A DNA stretch of 64,000 nt from Actinomadura rupiterrae. Its GTDB lineage: Bacteria; Actinomycetota; Actinomycetes; Streptosporangiales; Streptosporangiaceae. The notes under the pieces are model-generated. The model saw only the letters and a program-made list of their open reading frames with translations, was not told where the DNA came from and searched no databases. Below, in pieces: positions 16,857-24,898 of the stretch (its first letter is position 1; each line of letters opens with the position of its first letter). Location of the stretch: the NCBI RefSeq assembly GCF_024172125.1, contig NZ_JAMZEA010000015.1:203754-267753 (forward strand), in the 5' to 3' direction. Made by a program: the position numbers and the translations under genes.

Positions 16857-17447
16857 TCAGGTCGCGTTAGGGGCGCTGGGGGCGCTGGGGGCGCTGCCTT
16901 CACGGGCGGCGAGGGTGCGGACGGCGTCGGCGATGGCGGGGCGGAGCGCGTCCAGCGAGTGGTCGGGGCCGAGCAGCATGCGCCTGATCTGGGGCATCGC
17001 CAGGGGCCAGGCGACCAGGCCCAGCGTGAAGAGCATCAGGGTGCCCGGGTCGCCGGAGGCGCTCGCCGCGGCGCCGGCCTTGTCCAGGTAGTGGGCCGTC
17101 CGCGCCTCCTCGTCGGGGACGGGCCCGTCGCCGAGTTCGAGCGCCTCCCACATGAGCAGGCGCAGGGCCTCGGGGTGGTCGCGGTGGTACTCGAACAGCC
17201 GCTCGGCGTAGGCGCCGAGGTCGCCGCCGTCCACCGGGACGGCCGCGGCGAGGTCGGTCATGAGGCGTTCGAGGACGGCGGCGAAGAGCCGGTTCTTGTC
17301 GCCGAAGTAGTCGTAGATGGCCCGCTTGTTGGCCTCGGCGTTCGCGGCGATGCGGTCGACGCGGGCGCCGGCGACGCCGTGCTCGGCGAACTCGGCGGAC
17401 GCCGCGGCGAGGATGCGTTCCCGGGTGGCGGCTGAGTCGTAGGCCAT
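16857..17447 (-). CDS. TetR/AcrR family regulator
   Basis: This is a 196-residue repressor. The HTH (DRIAANAEANKRAIYDYFGDKNRLFAAVL, about residues 30-58) is classical, and the ligand domain resembles the TetR_C_17 group. The C-terminus ends in a short SAPSAPSAPNAT repeat. It is divergent from an MFS/SnoaL operon, and two palindromes that resemble TetR operators lie in the 88-bp gap. Confidence 0.9.
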   Translation of the reverse strand: MAYDSAATRERILAAASAEFAEHGVAGARVDRIAANAEANKRAIYDYFGDKNRLFAAVLERLMTDLAAAVPVDGGDLGAYAERLFEYHRDHPEALRLLMWEALELGDGPVPDEEARTAHYLDKAGAAASASGDPGTLMLFTLGLVAWPLAMPQIRRMLLGPDHSLDALRPAIADAVRTLAAREGSAPSAPSAPNAT

Positions 17448-17458
17448 GCCCGCATTCT

Positions 17459-17523
17459 AACGAACCGGTTCGTTTGACACGGCGCGGGGTCGCGGCGCAA
17501 GATCGAACCAACTAGTTCGTTCG
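17459..17523. promoter_or_regulatory. two TetR-type palindromes (17459-17474 and 17504-17523)
   Basis: AACGAACCGGTTCGTT is a perfect 16-bp palindrome. The second site, CGAACCAACTAGTTCGTTCG, shares its GAAC/GTTC halves. Both carry the same half-site and together overlap the likely promoters of the divergent tetR and MFS genes, so autoregulation plus efflux control is likely. Confidence 0.75.
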
Positions 17524-17535
17524 ATTGGAGGCCGG

Positions 17536-18726
17536 ATGGTCGCAGTACGAGCGCCGGCGGCACGGCCGGCGCTGTTCACGGCGATGGCGGTGTGCAGCGG
17601 CGCGACCGTCGCCAACGTCTACCTCGCCCAGCCGCTGCTGGATCTGTTCGCCCGCGGGCTCGGCGTCTCGGCGGCTGCCGCCGGGACCGTCGTCACCTGC
17701 GCGCAGTTCGGGTACGCGGGCGGCATCCTGTTCCTGGTGCCGCTCGGCGACGCCCGCCGCCGCCGGCCGCTGCTGGCCGCGCTGCTGACCGTCACCGTGG
17801 TGATGCTGCTGGCGGCGGCGGTGGCGCCGGGCCTCGGCGTGCTCGCCGCGGCGACGGCCCTGGCCTGCGGCGCGACGGTGGTGCCGCAGGTGCTGATCCC
17901 GCTGGCCGCCGAGCTGGCGCCGCCCGAGCGGCGGGCCGGCGTCGTCGCCAACGTCCAGATCGGCCTGATGACCGGCATCATCGGTTCGCGGGTCGTGGGC
18001 GGCCTCGTCGGAGAGGCGCTGGGGTGGCGGTCCGTCTACCTGCTGGCGGCCGTCCTCACCGCGCTGGCGGGCTCGGTCACCGTGTGGCTGCTGCCCGCGG
18101 AGGCCGATCGTCCCGGCGCGGCCTACGGACGCCTCCTGGCGTCACTGCCGGGACTGCTGCGGCGGGAGCCCGCGCTGCGGCACGCCTGCCTGCTGCACGG
18201 CGCCCTGTTCGGCGCCTACACCGCCACCTGGACGACGCTGGTCCTCGTCCTGACGCACGACCCGTACGGCTACAGCACCGCAGAGGCCGGGCTGTTCGGC
18301 CTGCTCGGGCTGTCGGGAACGGTAGCGGCGCCGTGGGCCGGACGGTTCATCGACCGGCGCGGCCCGGTCCCGATCCTGGCGGCGTCGGCCGTGCTGACGC
18401 TCGCCGCCGCCGGTGCGTACGCCGCCGGACGCGCCGTCCTCGCGTGCATGGTGGCGGCCGTCCTGCTGGGCAACCTCGCCGTGCAGTGGAGCCAGATCGC
18501 CAACCAGGCGCGCATCTTCGCGCACCTCCCGGACGCGCGGAGCCGCGCCAACACCGTCTACATGGTCGCGGCGTTCCTCAGCGGCGCCGTCTCCGCGGCG
18601 CTGGCGAGCGCCGTCTACAGCTCCTACGGATGGGGCGGCGTCTGCACCGTGCAGGCCCTGCTCGCCCTCGCCGGACTGGCGGTCGTCCCCGCCGTCCGGC
18701 GCCACGACTCGAAAGGGAACTCATGA
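17536..18726 (+). CDS. MFS transporter
   Basis: This is a 396-residue, 12-helix transporter of the drug-efflux type (YnfM/AraJ-like). The loop after helix 2 reads LVPLGDARRRRPLLA. ATG at 17536 follows TTGGAGG. Its stop overlaps the next gene's start by 4 bp (ATGA), so the two are translationally coupled. The adjacent TetR gene and palindromes suggest induction by an exported compound. Confidence 0.88.
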   Translation: MVAVRAPAARPALFTAMAVCSGATVANVYLAQPLLDLFARGLGVSAAAAGTVVTCAQFGYAGGILFLVPLGDARRRRPLLAALLTVTVVMLLAAAVAPGLGVLAAATALACGATVVPQVLIPLAAELAPPERRAGVVANVQIGLMTGIIGSRVVGGLVGEALGWRSVYLLAAVLTALAGSVTVWLLPAEADRPGAAYGRLLASLPGLLRREPALRHACLLHGALFGAYTATWTTLVLVLTHDPYGYSTAEAGLFGLLGLSGTVAAPWAGRFIDRRGPVPILAASAVLTLAAAGAYAAGRAVLACMVAAVLLGNLAVQWSQIANQARIFAHLPDARSRANTVYMVAAFLSGAVSAALASAVYSSYGWGGVCTVQALLALAGLAVVPAVRRHDSKGNS

Positions 18727-19109
18727 CCTTCCCCGCTATGCCCGCCGCCGTCCTGCGCTTCTTCGCGGCCTCGCAGGAGGGCGACGCCGAGGCATGGGCG
18801 TCCGCCTTCGCCGCCGACGGCGTCTTCCACGACCCGGTCGGCCAGCCGCCGATCATCGGCCGGGAGGCCATCGGCGACTTCATCGCCTCGGTCCTGCCGC
18901 AGTTCCGGCCCTTCCTCGGGCTGACGCCACTGGAGGCCCACACGGTCGGCACGTCCGTCGCCGTCTCCTGGCGCGGCGCCGCCGTCTCCCTGTCCGGCGC
19001 CCCCGTCAACTGGTCAGGCATCAACATCTACGAACTCGACGAAGACGGCCTGATCCGCGAAGCCCGCGCCTACTTCAACCCCCGCATTTTCCAAGCCCAA
19101 CTCCCCTAA
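18723..19109 (+). CDS. SnoaL-like/nuclear transport factor 2 family protein
   Basis: This is a 128-residue single-domain protein with the NTF2 alpha+beta fold: FFAASQEGDAEAWASAFAADGVFHDPVG, then IGREAIGDFIAS and a final INIYELDEDGLIREARAYFNP. Such proteins include polyketide cyclases and small isomerases or dehydratases. The substrate is unknown. It is coupled to the MFS gene by ATGA overlap. IS110 lies just downstream. Confidence 0.85.
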   Translation: MTFPAMPAAVLRFFAASQEGDAEAWASAFAADGVFHDPVGQPPIIGREAIGDFIASVLPQFRPFLGLTPLEAHTVGTSVAVSWRGAAVSLSGAPVNWSGINIYELDEDGLIREARAYFNPRIFQAQLP

Positions 19110-19159
19110 CACAAAGACCCCGCCCCCGCCCCACCAACTCCCCAGCGCCCCCCGTTATG

Positions 19160-19353
19160 TTTTTCGTGGTCCTGCAAGAGGGCCGCTGGCCTCCGGGCCC
19201 GGTATGACTGTTCCCCCCTGTCGAACCGATGACCTGGGGGGTGGTGTCACCGGGCCCGAGAGGTGTCGTCGGAGACGCTGATGAGAGGCCCGACCACCGC
19301 CTGGCCGGGCGCAACGCCCGACCGTCCTCGGGCGGCAGGTCTGCATAACGTGG
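19160..19353 (+). ncRNA. candidate IS110 bridge RNA
   Basis: The noncoding left end of IS110 elements is known to encode a bridge RNA with target- and donor-binding loops. Here GGGCCCGGT (19195-19203) pairs with ACCGGGCCC (19249-19257) and encloses an internal loop capped by CCCCCC / GGGGGG (19213-19218 and 19236-19241). A second hairpin, CGGGCG-CAA-CGCCCG, is at 19306-19320. Two stem-loops with internal loops in this position match the expected layout. Limits and loop assignments are inferred. Confidence 0.55.
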
Positions 19354-19404
19354 ATGCGCGAGTACGGCACCGACGCCGAGGCCGGCGTCCGGAACTTCCC
19401 TGGG

Positions 19405-20616
19405 ATGGTGGGAGTGGTCAGCACCCAAGACGTGGGCGTGTTCCTCGGTCTGGACGTCGGTAAGAGCTTCCATCACGGGCACGGACTGACACCGTCCGGC
19501 AAGAAGGTCTTCGACAAGCAACTGCCCAACAGCGAACCGAAGCTGCGCACGCTGTTGGACAAGCTCACCAGCAAGTTCGGCACCGTCCTGGTGATCGTGG
19601 ACCAGCCCGCATCGATCGGCGCCCTGCCCCTGGCCGTCGCCCGGGACGCCGGCTGCAGGGTCGCCTACCTGCCCGGCCTGGCGATGCGCAGGATCGCCGA
19701 CCTGTATCCGGGCGAGGCCAAAACCGACGCACGTGACGCCGCGGTGATCGCAGACGCCGCACGCACCATGCCGCACACCCTGCGGACACTCGAGCTGGCC
19801 GACCAGATCACCGCCGAGCTGACCGTGCTGGTCGGGTTCGACCAGGACCTGGCGGCCGAGGCCACCCGCACCAGCAACCGCATCCGCGGCCTGCTCACCC
19901 AGTTCCACCCCAGCCTCGAACGCATCCTGGGCCCGCGCCTGGACCACCCCGCCGTCACCTGGCTGCTGGAACGCCACGGCTCCCCGCAGGCTCTACGCAA
20001 AGCCGGACGCCGCAGACTGATGGAGACCATCAGACCCAAGGCCCCGCGCATGGCAGCCCGGCTGATCGACGAAGTCTTCGACGCCCTGGACCAGCAGACC
20101 GTGATCGTCCCCGGCACCAGCACCCTCGACCTGGTGATCCCCTCACTCGCCCGTTCCCTGGCAGCCGTCCACCAGCAGCGACGGGCTCTTGAAACCGAGA
20201 TCGAAACCCTGCTGGAGGCCCACCCTCTTTCCCAGGTCCTGACCTCGATGCCCGGAGTCGGAGCCAGGACCGCCGCCGTCCTGCTGGCCACCGTCGGCGA
20301 CGGCACCAGCTTCCCCACCCCCGGCCACCTGGCCTCCTACGCCGGCCTCGCCCCCGCGACCAAGTCCTCAGGCACCTCGATCACCGGCGAACACGCACCC
20401 AGAGGCGGCAACCGGCAACTCAAACGCGCCATGTTCCTCTCCGCCTTCGCCGCCCTCCACGACCCAGCCTCCCGCACCTACTACGACCGCTGCCGCACCC
20501 GCGGCAAAACCCACACCCAAGCCCTCCTCCGCCTCGCCAGACACCGCATCAGCGTCCTATTCGCCATGCTCCGCGACGGCACCCACTACGAACACAGACC
20601 CCCACGCCCCGCTTGA
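19405..20616 (+). CDS. IS110 family transposase
   Basis: This is a recombinase of about 403 residues. The N-terminal RuvC-like DEDD domain begins VFLGLDVGKSFHHGHG and includes IVDQPASIG and the AKTDARDAAVIADAAR motif. The C-terminal transposase_20 domain contains LTSMPGVGARTAAVLLATVGD and YAGLAPATKSSGTS, where the catalytic Ser lies. The start is uncertain: an ATG at 19354 is also in frame but would overlap the bridge-RNA region. The frame is full-length and free of stops, so the element may be active. Confidence 0.9.
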   Translation: MVGVVSTQDVGVFLGLDVGKSFHHGHGLTPSGKKVFDKQLPNSEPKLRTLLDKLTSKFGTVLVIVDQPASIGALPLAVARDAGCRVAYLPGLAMRRIADLYPGEAKTDARDAAVIADAARTMPHTLRTLELADQITAELTVLVGFDQDLAAEATRTSNRIRGLLTQFHPSLERILGPRLDHPAVTWLLERHGSPQALRKAGRRRLMETIRPKAPRMAARLIDEVFDALDQQTVIVPGTSTLDLVIPSLARSLAAVHQQRRALETEIETLLEAHPLSQVLTSMPGVGARTAAVLLATVGDGTSFPTPGHLASYAGLAPATKSSGTSITGEHAPRGGNRQLKRAMFLSAFAALHDPASRTYYDRCRTRGKTHTQALLRLARHRISVLFAMLRDGTHYEHRPPRPA

Positions 20617-20649
20617 CGAAAGACATAGAGGCACCCCCCCACACACACC

Positions 20650-20682
20650 ACCCCCGCCCGAGCCAAACGCTCGGGCGGGGGT
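20650..20682. terminator. hairpin terminator between IS110 and IS256
   Basis: ACCCCCGCCCGAGC pairs perfectly with GCTCGGGCGGGGGT over 14 bp around a 5-nt loop. It lies between the convergent transposase genes and could stop both. Confidence 0.7.
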
Positions 20683-20723
20683 ACCTCCGCGCTTCTCGGG
20701 TCCTCGGTGCGAGCTTGTAACTC

Positions 20724-20750
20724 GAGGTGTGTAAAGATGATCTTGTGGTG
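20724..20750 (+). repeat. IS256 terminal inverted repeat (transposase 3' side)
   Basis: It shares GGTGTG, AAAG and TGATCTTGT with the opposite end; differences are a T/G change and a one-base gap. Confidence 0.75.
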
Positions 20751-20763
20751 GGTCTGGTTGTGT

Positions 20764-22191
20764 TTACCGGATGCGGCCCGGGTAGGCCTGGGCGAGTTCG
20801 TTGAGTGCTTCGGGCCAGCCGTAGGTTTTGGTGCCCTCGACGAGTCGGGCGGGTTGGAAGGGATGCTTGTCGCCGTTGGCTCGTTTGGCGGCGCGTTCGC
20901 GGGCGCGTTTGTCCTCGATGTTGACGATGGCCAGCCACAGCAGTTTGACGACTGCGTCGTCGGTCGGGAAGTGGCCGCGGGCCTTGGTGACCTTGCGGAG
21001 TTGGTAGTTCAGTGACTCGATGCTGTTGGTGGTGTAGAGCAATCGGCGGACTGCGGGTGTGAAGGCCAGGAACGGGGTGACCTGTTCCCAGGCCGTCTCC
21101 CACACTTTCACCGCCTGCGGGTAGCGTTTTCCCAGCTCGCTGGTGGCCAGGGTGGCCAGGGCGTCGAACGCGGCGTCGGCGTCGACGGCGGTGTAGACCT
21201 TCTTCAGTTCGGCCGCGACCGCGGCGCGGTCCTTGCGTGGGACCGGCCGCAGTGCGTTGCGGATCAGGTGGACCACGCAGGTCTGGACGGTGGCGTGGGG
21301 GAAGGCCGCGGTGATGGCGTCCTCGAACCCGCCCAGCCCGTCGCAGCAGGCGATCAGGATGTCGGTGACTCCACGGTTGCGCAGGTCGGTGACGACACCG
21401 CGCCAGAACCCGGCGCCTTCTCCGACCGGGCCGTCGGCGGCCTTGGGCACCCAGATGCCCAGCACGTGCTTGTCGCCGTCGGTGTCGATCCCGACTGCCA
21501 GGTACGCCGGCTTGTTGTGCACGACGTGGTTGTCGCGGACTTTCACCACGATCGCGTCCAGGAACACCACGGCATAGACGGGGTCGAGCGGGCGGCGCTG
21601 CCAGGACTTGACCTCCTCCATCACCTGCTCGGTGATCCGGGAGACGGTCTCGGGACTGAGCCGGGTCCCATACACCTGGTCGAGGTGGTGGACGATGTCA
21701 CGGACCGTCATGCCGTGCGCGTACAGGCTGATGACCATGTCGTCCAGGCCGCCGGAGACGCGCCCGGCGCGTTTGGGCACCAGCATCGGCTCGAAGCTGC
21801 CGGCCCGGTCCCGCGGCACCGCCACCTGAACCGGCCCGACCCCGGTCTGCACCGTCTTGCGGATCTTCCCGTTCCGGGCGTTGCCCGCCACCGCGCCCGC
21901 GCCCTGCACATGCCGGTCATAGCCCAGATGCGCGGTCAGCTCGGCCTCCAACGCCCGCTCCAGGACGGCCTTGACCAGATCACCCAGCATCGAGCCCTCA
22001 CCGGTCAGCCGCAGCCCGCCGTCCTGGTCCCGGGACCTGGCCAGCAACTCATCCAGCAGCCGATCGTCCATCAGCTCCCGGATCGGACGACGCACCGTTT
22101 CCTGCTCGGACTCACCCACCTCCAACACGGTAGCCGGAAGATCACTTACGGTGGTCGAGGTGGTGCCGTCGACACCATCGATCACAGACAT
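20764..22191 (-). CDS. IS256 family transposase
   Basis: This is a 475-residue mutator-type DDE transposase. The acidic triad is in place: Asp in YAVVFLDAIVVKV, Asp in LIACCDGLGGF and Glu in LYTTNSIESLNYQLRK. The N-terminal region (LLDELLARSRDQDGGLRLTGEG) and the HLGYDRH segment are characteristic of actinomycete copies. The gene is intact and begins about 55 bp inside the right inverted repeat. It serves only transposition of the element. Confidence 0.95.
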   Translation of the reverse strand: MSVIDGVDGTTSTTVSDLPATVLEVGESEQETVRRPIRELMDDRLLDELLARSRDQDGGLRLTGEGSMLGDLVKAVLERALEAELTAHLGYDRHVQGAGAVAGNARNGKIRKTVQTGVGPVQVAVPRDRAGSFEPMLVPKRAGRVSGGLDDMVISLYAHGMTVRDIVHHLDQVYGTRLSPETVSRITEQVMEEVKSWQRRPLDPVYAVVFLDAIVVKVRDNHVVHNKPAYLAVGIDTDGDKHVLGIWVPKAADGPVGEGAGFWRGVVTDLRNRGVTDILIACCDGLGGFEDAITAAFPHATVQTCVVHLIRNALRPVPRKDRAAVAAELKKVYTAVDADAAFDALATLATSELGKRYPQAVKVWETAWEQVTPFLAFTPAVRRLLYTTNSIESLNYQLRKVTKARGHFPTDDAVVKLLWLAIVNIEDKRARERAAKRANGDKHPFQPARLVEGTKTYGWPEALNELAQAYPGRIR

Positions 22192-22247
22192 GACGTGTGG
22201 TTCTCCCCCCGAAGAACGTGGGCGCTTCGCCCACTGATCACTTGCTC

Positions 22248-22272
22248 CCCAACAAGATCACTTTCCACACCT
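22248..22272 (-). repeat. IS256 terminal inverted repeat (transposase 5' side)
   Basis: The minus strand reads TAGGTGTGGAAAGTGATCTT, matching the other end at 20724-20750. The transposase promoter should lie just inside it. Confidence 0.75.
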
Positions 22273-22425
22273 AGAGAGATACCTCCCTCGGTGCGGTCTA
22301 CGTCGGGGGTTGGGCTGATCGGAGGGTGGCGGTTGGGGGCTGTCCGGGGAGTCGATTTGTGGGGGTCGGGGGCGGGGTATGGGCGGGGTGTTGTTGTCGC
22401 CGAGGTGCGCGGTGGGGAATGTTCG

Positions 22426-23790
22426 ATGGACGAGGGCGAACGGTCGCGGCGTGCCGAGGCCGGGCGGGGCGCCGCTGAGGAACTGCTGGCGCGGCAGGTT
22501 AGCGGTGTCGTCCTCACCTGGGTGGACACCGGCGGGATCACGAGGGCCAAGGCCGTCCCGTGCGGGCGTCTCGAACACGCCGCCGCCTGGGGCGTCGGGA
22601 TGTCGCCGGCGTTCGACTTCTGCATGCTCGACGACTCGATCCTGAAGGGGCCCTTTTCGGCCGGTCCGGTTGGGGACCTGCGGCTGCATCCGGATCTCGA
22701 TCGGCTGGCCGTCTTGGCCGCGCTGCCCGGCTGGGCCTGGGCGCCTGCGGACCGGTACGACCTGGACGGACGACCGCATCCGCGGGACGGCCGGGGGCAG
22801 GCGCGGCGCGCTGTCGAGCGTCTCGGCGCCGACGGATTCACCGTGCGCGCGGCCTTCGAGGTCGAATGGTCGCTGTCCCTAGGGCACGGGGACGAGTTTG
22901 TGCCTGCGTGCGGAGGCCCGGCATACGGCATGACCCCCTTCATGGAACAGGCCGACTATCTGCGGGACGTGCTGGACGCGCTGACTGCGACGGGTGTTTC
23001 GGTTGACCAGATCCACCCGGAGTACGCGGCGGGACAGTTTGAGGTTTCGGTGGCTGCAACGGATCCTCTCGCCGCTGCCGACACGTTCGTCCTTGTACGG
23101 GAGACGATCCGCGCGATCAGCCACCGCCACGGCATGCGCGCGAGCTTCGCGCCGATGGTCACGACCGATGGCGTCGGCAACGGCGCGCATGTGCACCTCA
23201 GTCTGTGGCGGGACGGACGCAACCTGATGTCCGGAGGTGACGGAGGCTACGGGCTCACGCCGACCGGTGAGAGCTTCGCTGCCGGAATCCTGTCCCGGCT
23301 GCCCGCGCTGCTAGCGATCGGCGCGCCGTCGGCGGCCAGCTACCTGCGGTTGATCCCGTTCCACTGGGCGGGCGCGTTCGCGTGCTGGGGATGGGAGAAC
23401 CGCGAGGCCGCGCTCCGATTCGTCCCCGGGGCTTCTGGCGATGGCGCCCGAGCCGCCAACTTCGAGATCAAGAGCTTCGACGCCACCGCGAACCCCTATT
23501 TGCTGATGGCCGCCCTGCTGGCCGCCGGCCAGACCGGTCTTGCCGAGAAGGCCGTGCTCCCGGCTCCCGTCGACATCAACCCTGCGAAGCTCGAACCGTC
23601 GCGCAGCGTCCCGGCGCTGCCGTCCTCGCTCGAAGAGGCCGTCCAAGCGCTGGAGAGCGACGACGCGCTGGCCGAGGCGCTGGGCGAACCGATGATCACG
23701 GCCATCACCGTCGTCCGCCGAGGCGAAGCCGCCCTCTTCGACTCGTGCACGAACGAGGAGATCGTCGCTCGGACGCGATGGCGCCACTAG
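22426..23790 (+). CDS. glutamine synthetase family ligase
   Basis: This is a 454-residue ATP-dependent ligase of the GlnA superfamily. It has the beta-grasp N-domain (VVLTWVDTGGITRAKAVP), the catalytic metal site FEVEWSLS, the ATP/glutamate-site HPEYAAGQFEVSV and GAHVHLSLW, and the C-terminal FEIKSFDATANPYL. It lacks features of housekeeping GSI such as the adenylylation loop. It is therefore more like gamma-glutamyl-amine synthetases. The ATG at 22426 follows GGTGGGGA. It is convergent with the sulfotransferase operon and separated from it by a MITE-like repeat. It may supply a gamma-glutamyl step there, or act in amine catabolism. Confidence 0.85.
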   Translation: MDEGERSRRAEAGRGAAEELLARQVSGVVLTWVDTGGITRAKAVPCGRLEHAAAWGVGMSPAFDFCMLDDSILKGPFSAGPVGDLRLHPDLDRLAVLAALPGWAWAPADRYDLDGRPHPRDGRGQARRAVERLGADGFTVRAAFEVEWSLSLGHGDEFVPACGGPAYGMTPFMEQADYLRDVLDALTATGVSVDQIHPEYAAGQFEVSVAATDPLAAADTFVLVRETIRAISHRHGMRASFAPMVTTDGVGNGAHVHLSLWRDGRNLMSGGDGGYGLTPTGESFAAGILSRLPALLAIGAPSAASYLRLIPFHWAGAFACWGWENREAALRFVPGASGDGARAANFEIKSFDATANPYLLMAALLAAGQTGLAEKAVLPAPVDINPAKLEPSRSVPALPSSLEEAVQALESDDALAEALGEPMITAITVVRRGEAALFDSCTNEEIVARTRWRH

Positions 23791-23863
23791 CTCTCTTGAC
23801 ATGCGGCATTCGTGGCGTTCGATCGGGCACGACCGGGGGGCTTTTGTGTGCCGGGGTGTCGGG

Positions 23864-24044
23864 CTAGGGCCTGTTTCGAAGTGGTCTCGGCCATGCGCGC
23901 GAACGCGTGACCAGCGCGGTGCCGCGACGCCGGAGGCGAGCGGCACCGCGCTGATCGCGAAGCGATGCCGCGTTCGCCCAGGCACGGTCACGGAGCGAGC
24001 CGCTAGGCGAGCGCAGTGGGCCGGGACTTTGAAACACAGTCTAG
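23864..24044. repeat. MITE-like element with CTAG flanks
   Basis: A noncoding element of about 180 bp is flanked on both sides by CTAG (23864-23867 and 24041-24044). Its imperfect inverted ends read GGCCTGTTTCGAAGT and, on the other strand, ACTGTGTTTCAAAGT. An internal perfect 13-bp inverted repeat (AGCGCGGTGCCGC, 23913-23925; partner 23940-23952) makes most of it foldable. The size, ends and duplicated 4-bp target are consistent with a nonautonomous IS5-type element. It also overlaps the stop codon of the sulfotransferase gene. Confidence 0.65.
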
Positions 24045-24898
24045 TCGGCGCCGGCCAGGTCGGCGCGGCTCATGATCTTGTCATGGATCTCGACGGCCTG
24101 GTGGTAGATGCGCCTGCGCTGCGGGTCCGGCTCGGTCAGGGACCAGTCGTGCGGGATCTCGGGGTCGGGAGGGAGGACGCCGCGGCTGGCTTCCAGGACG
24201 CGGTGCCACTTCTCCTGGGAGTCGCGCTCGTCCGGTGACCACGGCCTGATCCTGCCGTCAGGCCAGCTCGTCATGCGGGCGTCGAAGTCGAGGCCCAGCC
24301 AGTCGCACAGGTCGCGCAGGACGCGCCTGGGGTCCCGGCGGAAGCGGTCACCTTCGACGATCCGTCCGGGATAGCCCAGGTCGTCCACGATGCGGCACCA
24401 CATCCGGTCCAGGGCGGTGAAGCCGAACTCGTCCTCGGTGAAGTCGGGCTTGAGGCGGCTGAGCGACAGCCACACCCGCGCCGGGTGGCGGACGACGAAG
24501 ATGTTCGTCCACGCGTCGAGGCTCTCGTCCGGGACGTACGGTTCGGCTTGGAAGCACAGGTCCTTGATGAGCGGGACGGGCGCCGCGATTGCGCCGACCT
24601 GCGCTCGCACGTCGGCCATGCCGTACGCCGACTTGTGCGGCTGGTCGCCGTAGCGGCCACTCCGGCGATGTTCGCTGAAGTAGTAGCAGTCGGTGAACGG
24701 TTCGTGGACGGGCGCGACGTCCGGATGCTGCGACAGGCTCTTCTCAAGGGCCGTCGAGACCGAGCGGGGCACCGCCCAGAGCGCGACCGCGTACGTATCC
24801 TTGTCGGCCGCGCTCAGCCGGACGGAGGAACCGGTCCGGCCGGTACGGCGTTCTCCTTCCGGTGATCTCCTCGTCCGCCGGCCGATGTGGTCGTTCAC
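24041..24898 (-). CDS. sulfotransferase family protein
   Basis: This is a 285-residue PAPS-dependent sulfotransferase-like protein. The 5'-phosphosulfate loop lies in YAVALWAVPRSVSTALEKSL (about residues 30-50), and the 3'-phosphate segment in NIFVVRHPARVWLSLSRLK. A C-terminal helix follows HDWSLTEPD. The GTG start overlaps the preceding decarboxylase stop by 4 bp, so it is coupled, and it is the last gene of the operon. Its stop codon TAG falls in the CTAG at the edge of the MITE-like repeat, so its C-terminus may have been set by that insertion. The acceptor is unknown; the operon product is a candidate. Confidence 0.8.
   Translation of the reverse strand: MNDHIGRRTRRSPEGERRTGRTGSSVRLSAADKDTYAVALWAVPRSVSTALEKSLSQHPDVAPVHEPFTDCYYFSEHRRSGRYGDQPHKSAYGMADVRAQVGAIAAPVPLIKDLCFQAEPYVPDESLDAWTNIFVVRHPARVWLSLSRLKPDFTEDEFGFTALDRMWCRIVDDLGYPGRIVEGDRFRRDPRRVLRDLCDWLGLDFDARMTSWPDGRIRPWSPDERDSQEKWHRVLEASRGVLPPDPEIPHDWSLTEPDPQRRRIYHQAVEIHDKIMSRADLAGAD

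Larger units (their letters stand above)
19150..20650 (+). mobile_element. IS110 family insertion sequence (ends approximate)
   Basis: This is an insertion element made of a structured noncoding left end (about 19160-19353) and one DEDD transposase gene. IS110 elements lack clear terminal inverted repeats, so the ends given are estimates. The left end starts where the sequence changes from C-rich spacer to GTTATGTTTTTCGTGG. The right end lies before the terminator hairpin at 20650. The transposase frame is intact. Confidence 0.8.
20724..22272 (-). mobile_element. IS256 family insertion sequence, complete
   Basis: The element is bounded by imperfect inverted repeats. The left end (20724-20750) reads GAGGTGTGTAAAGATGATC; the right end on the opposite strand (22248-22272) reads TAGGTGTGGAAAGTGATCTT. 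It has one intact transposase gene. No 8-bp target duplication is evident beside the ends, so one flank may have been rearranged or the insertion is old. Confidence 0.85.

Noticed and set aside
16680..16860. GTG-started frame after AAGGAGGG on the plus strand
   Set aside because: The frame continues antisense into tetR and its product is Arg/Gly/Cys-rich with no family match.
19111..19353. N-terminal extension of the IS110 transposase
   Set aside because: The region folds as RNA and corresponds to the noncoding left end expected for IS110 elements.
21268..22425. Upstream extension of the glutamine synthetase frame
   Set aside because: It runs antisense through the IS256 transposase; the real start is the ATG at 22426 with its own RBS.
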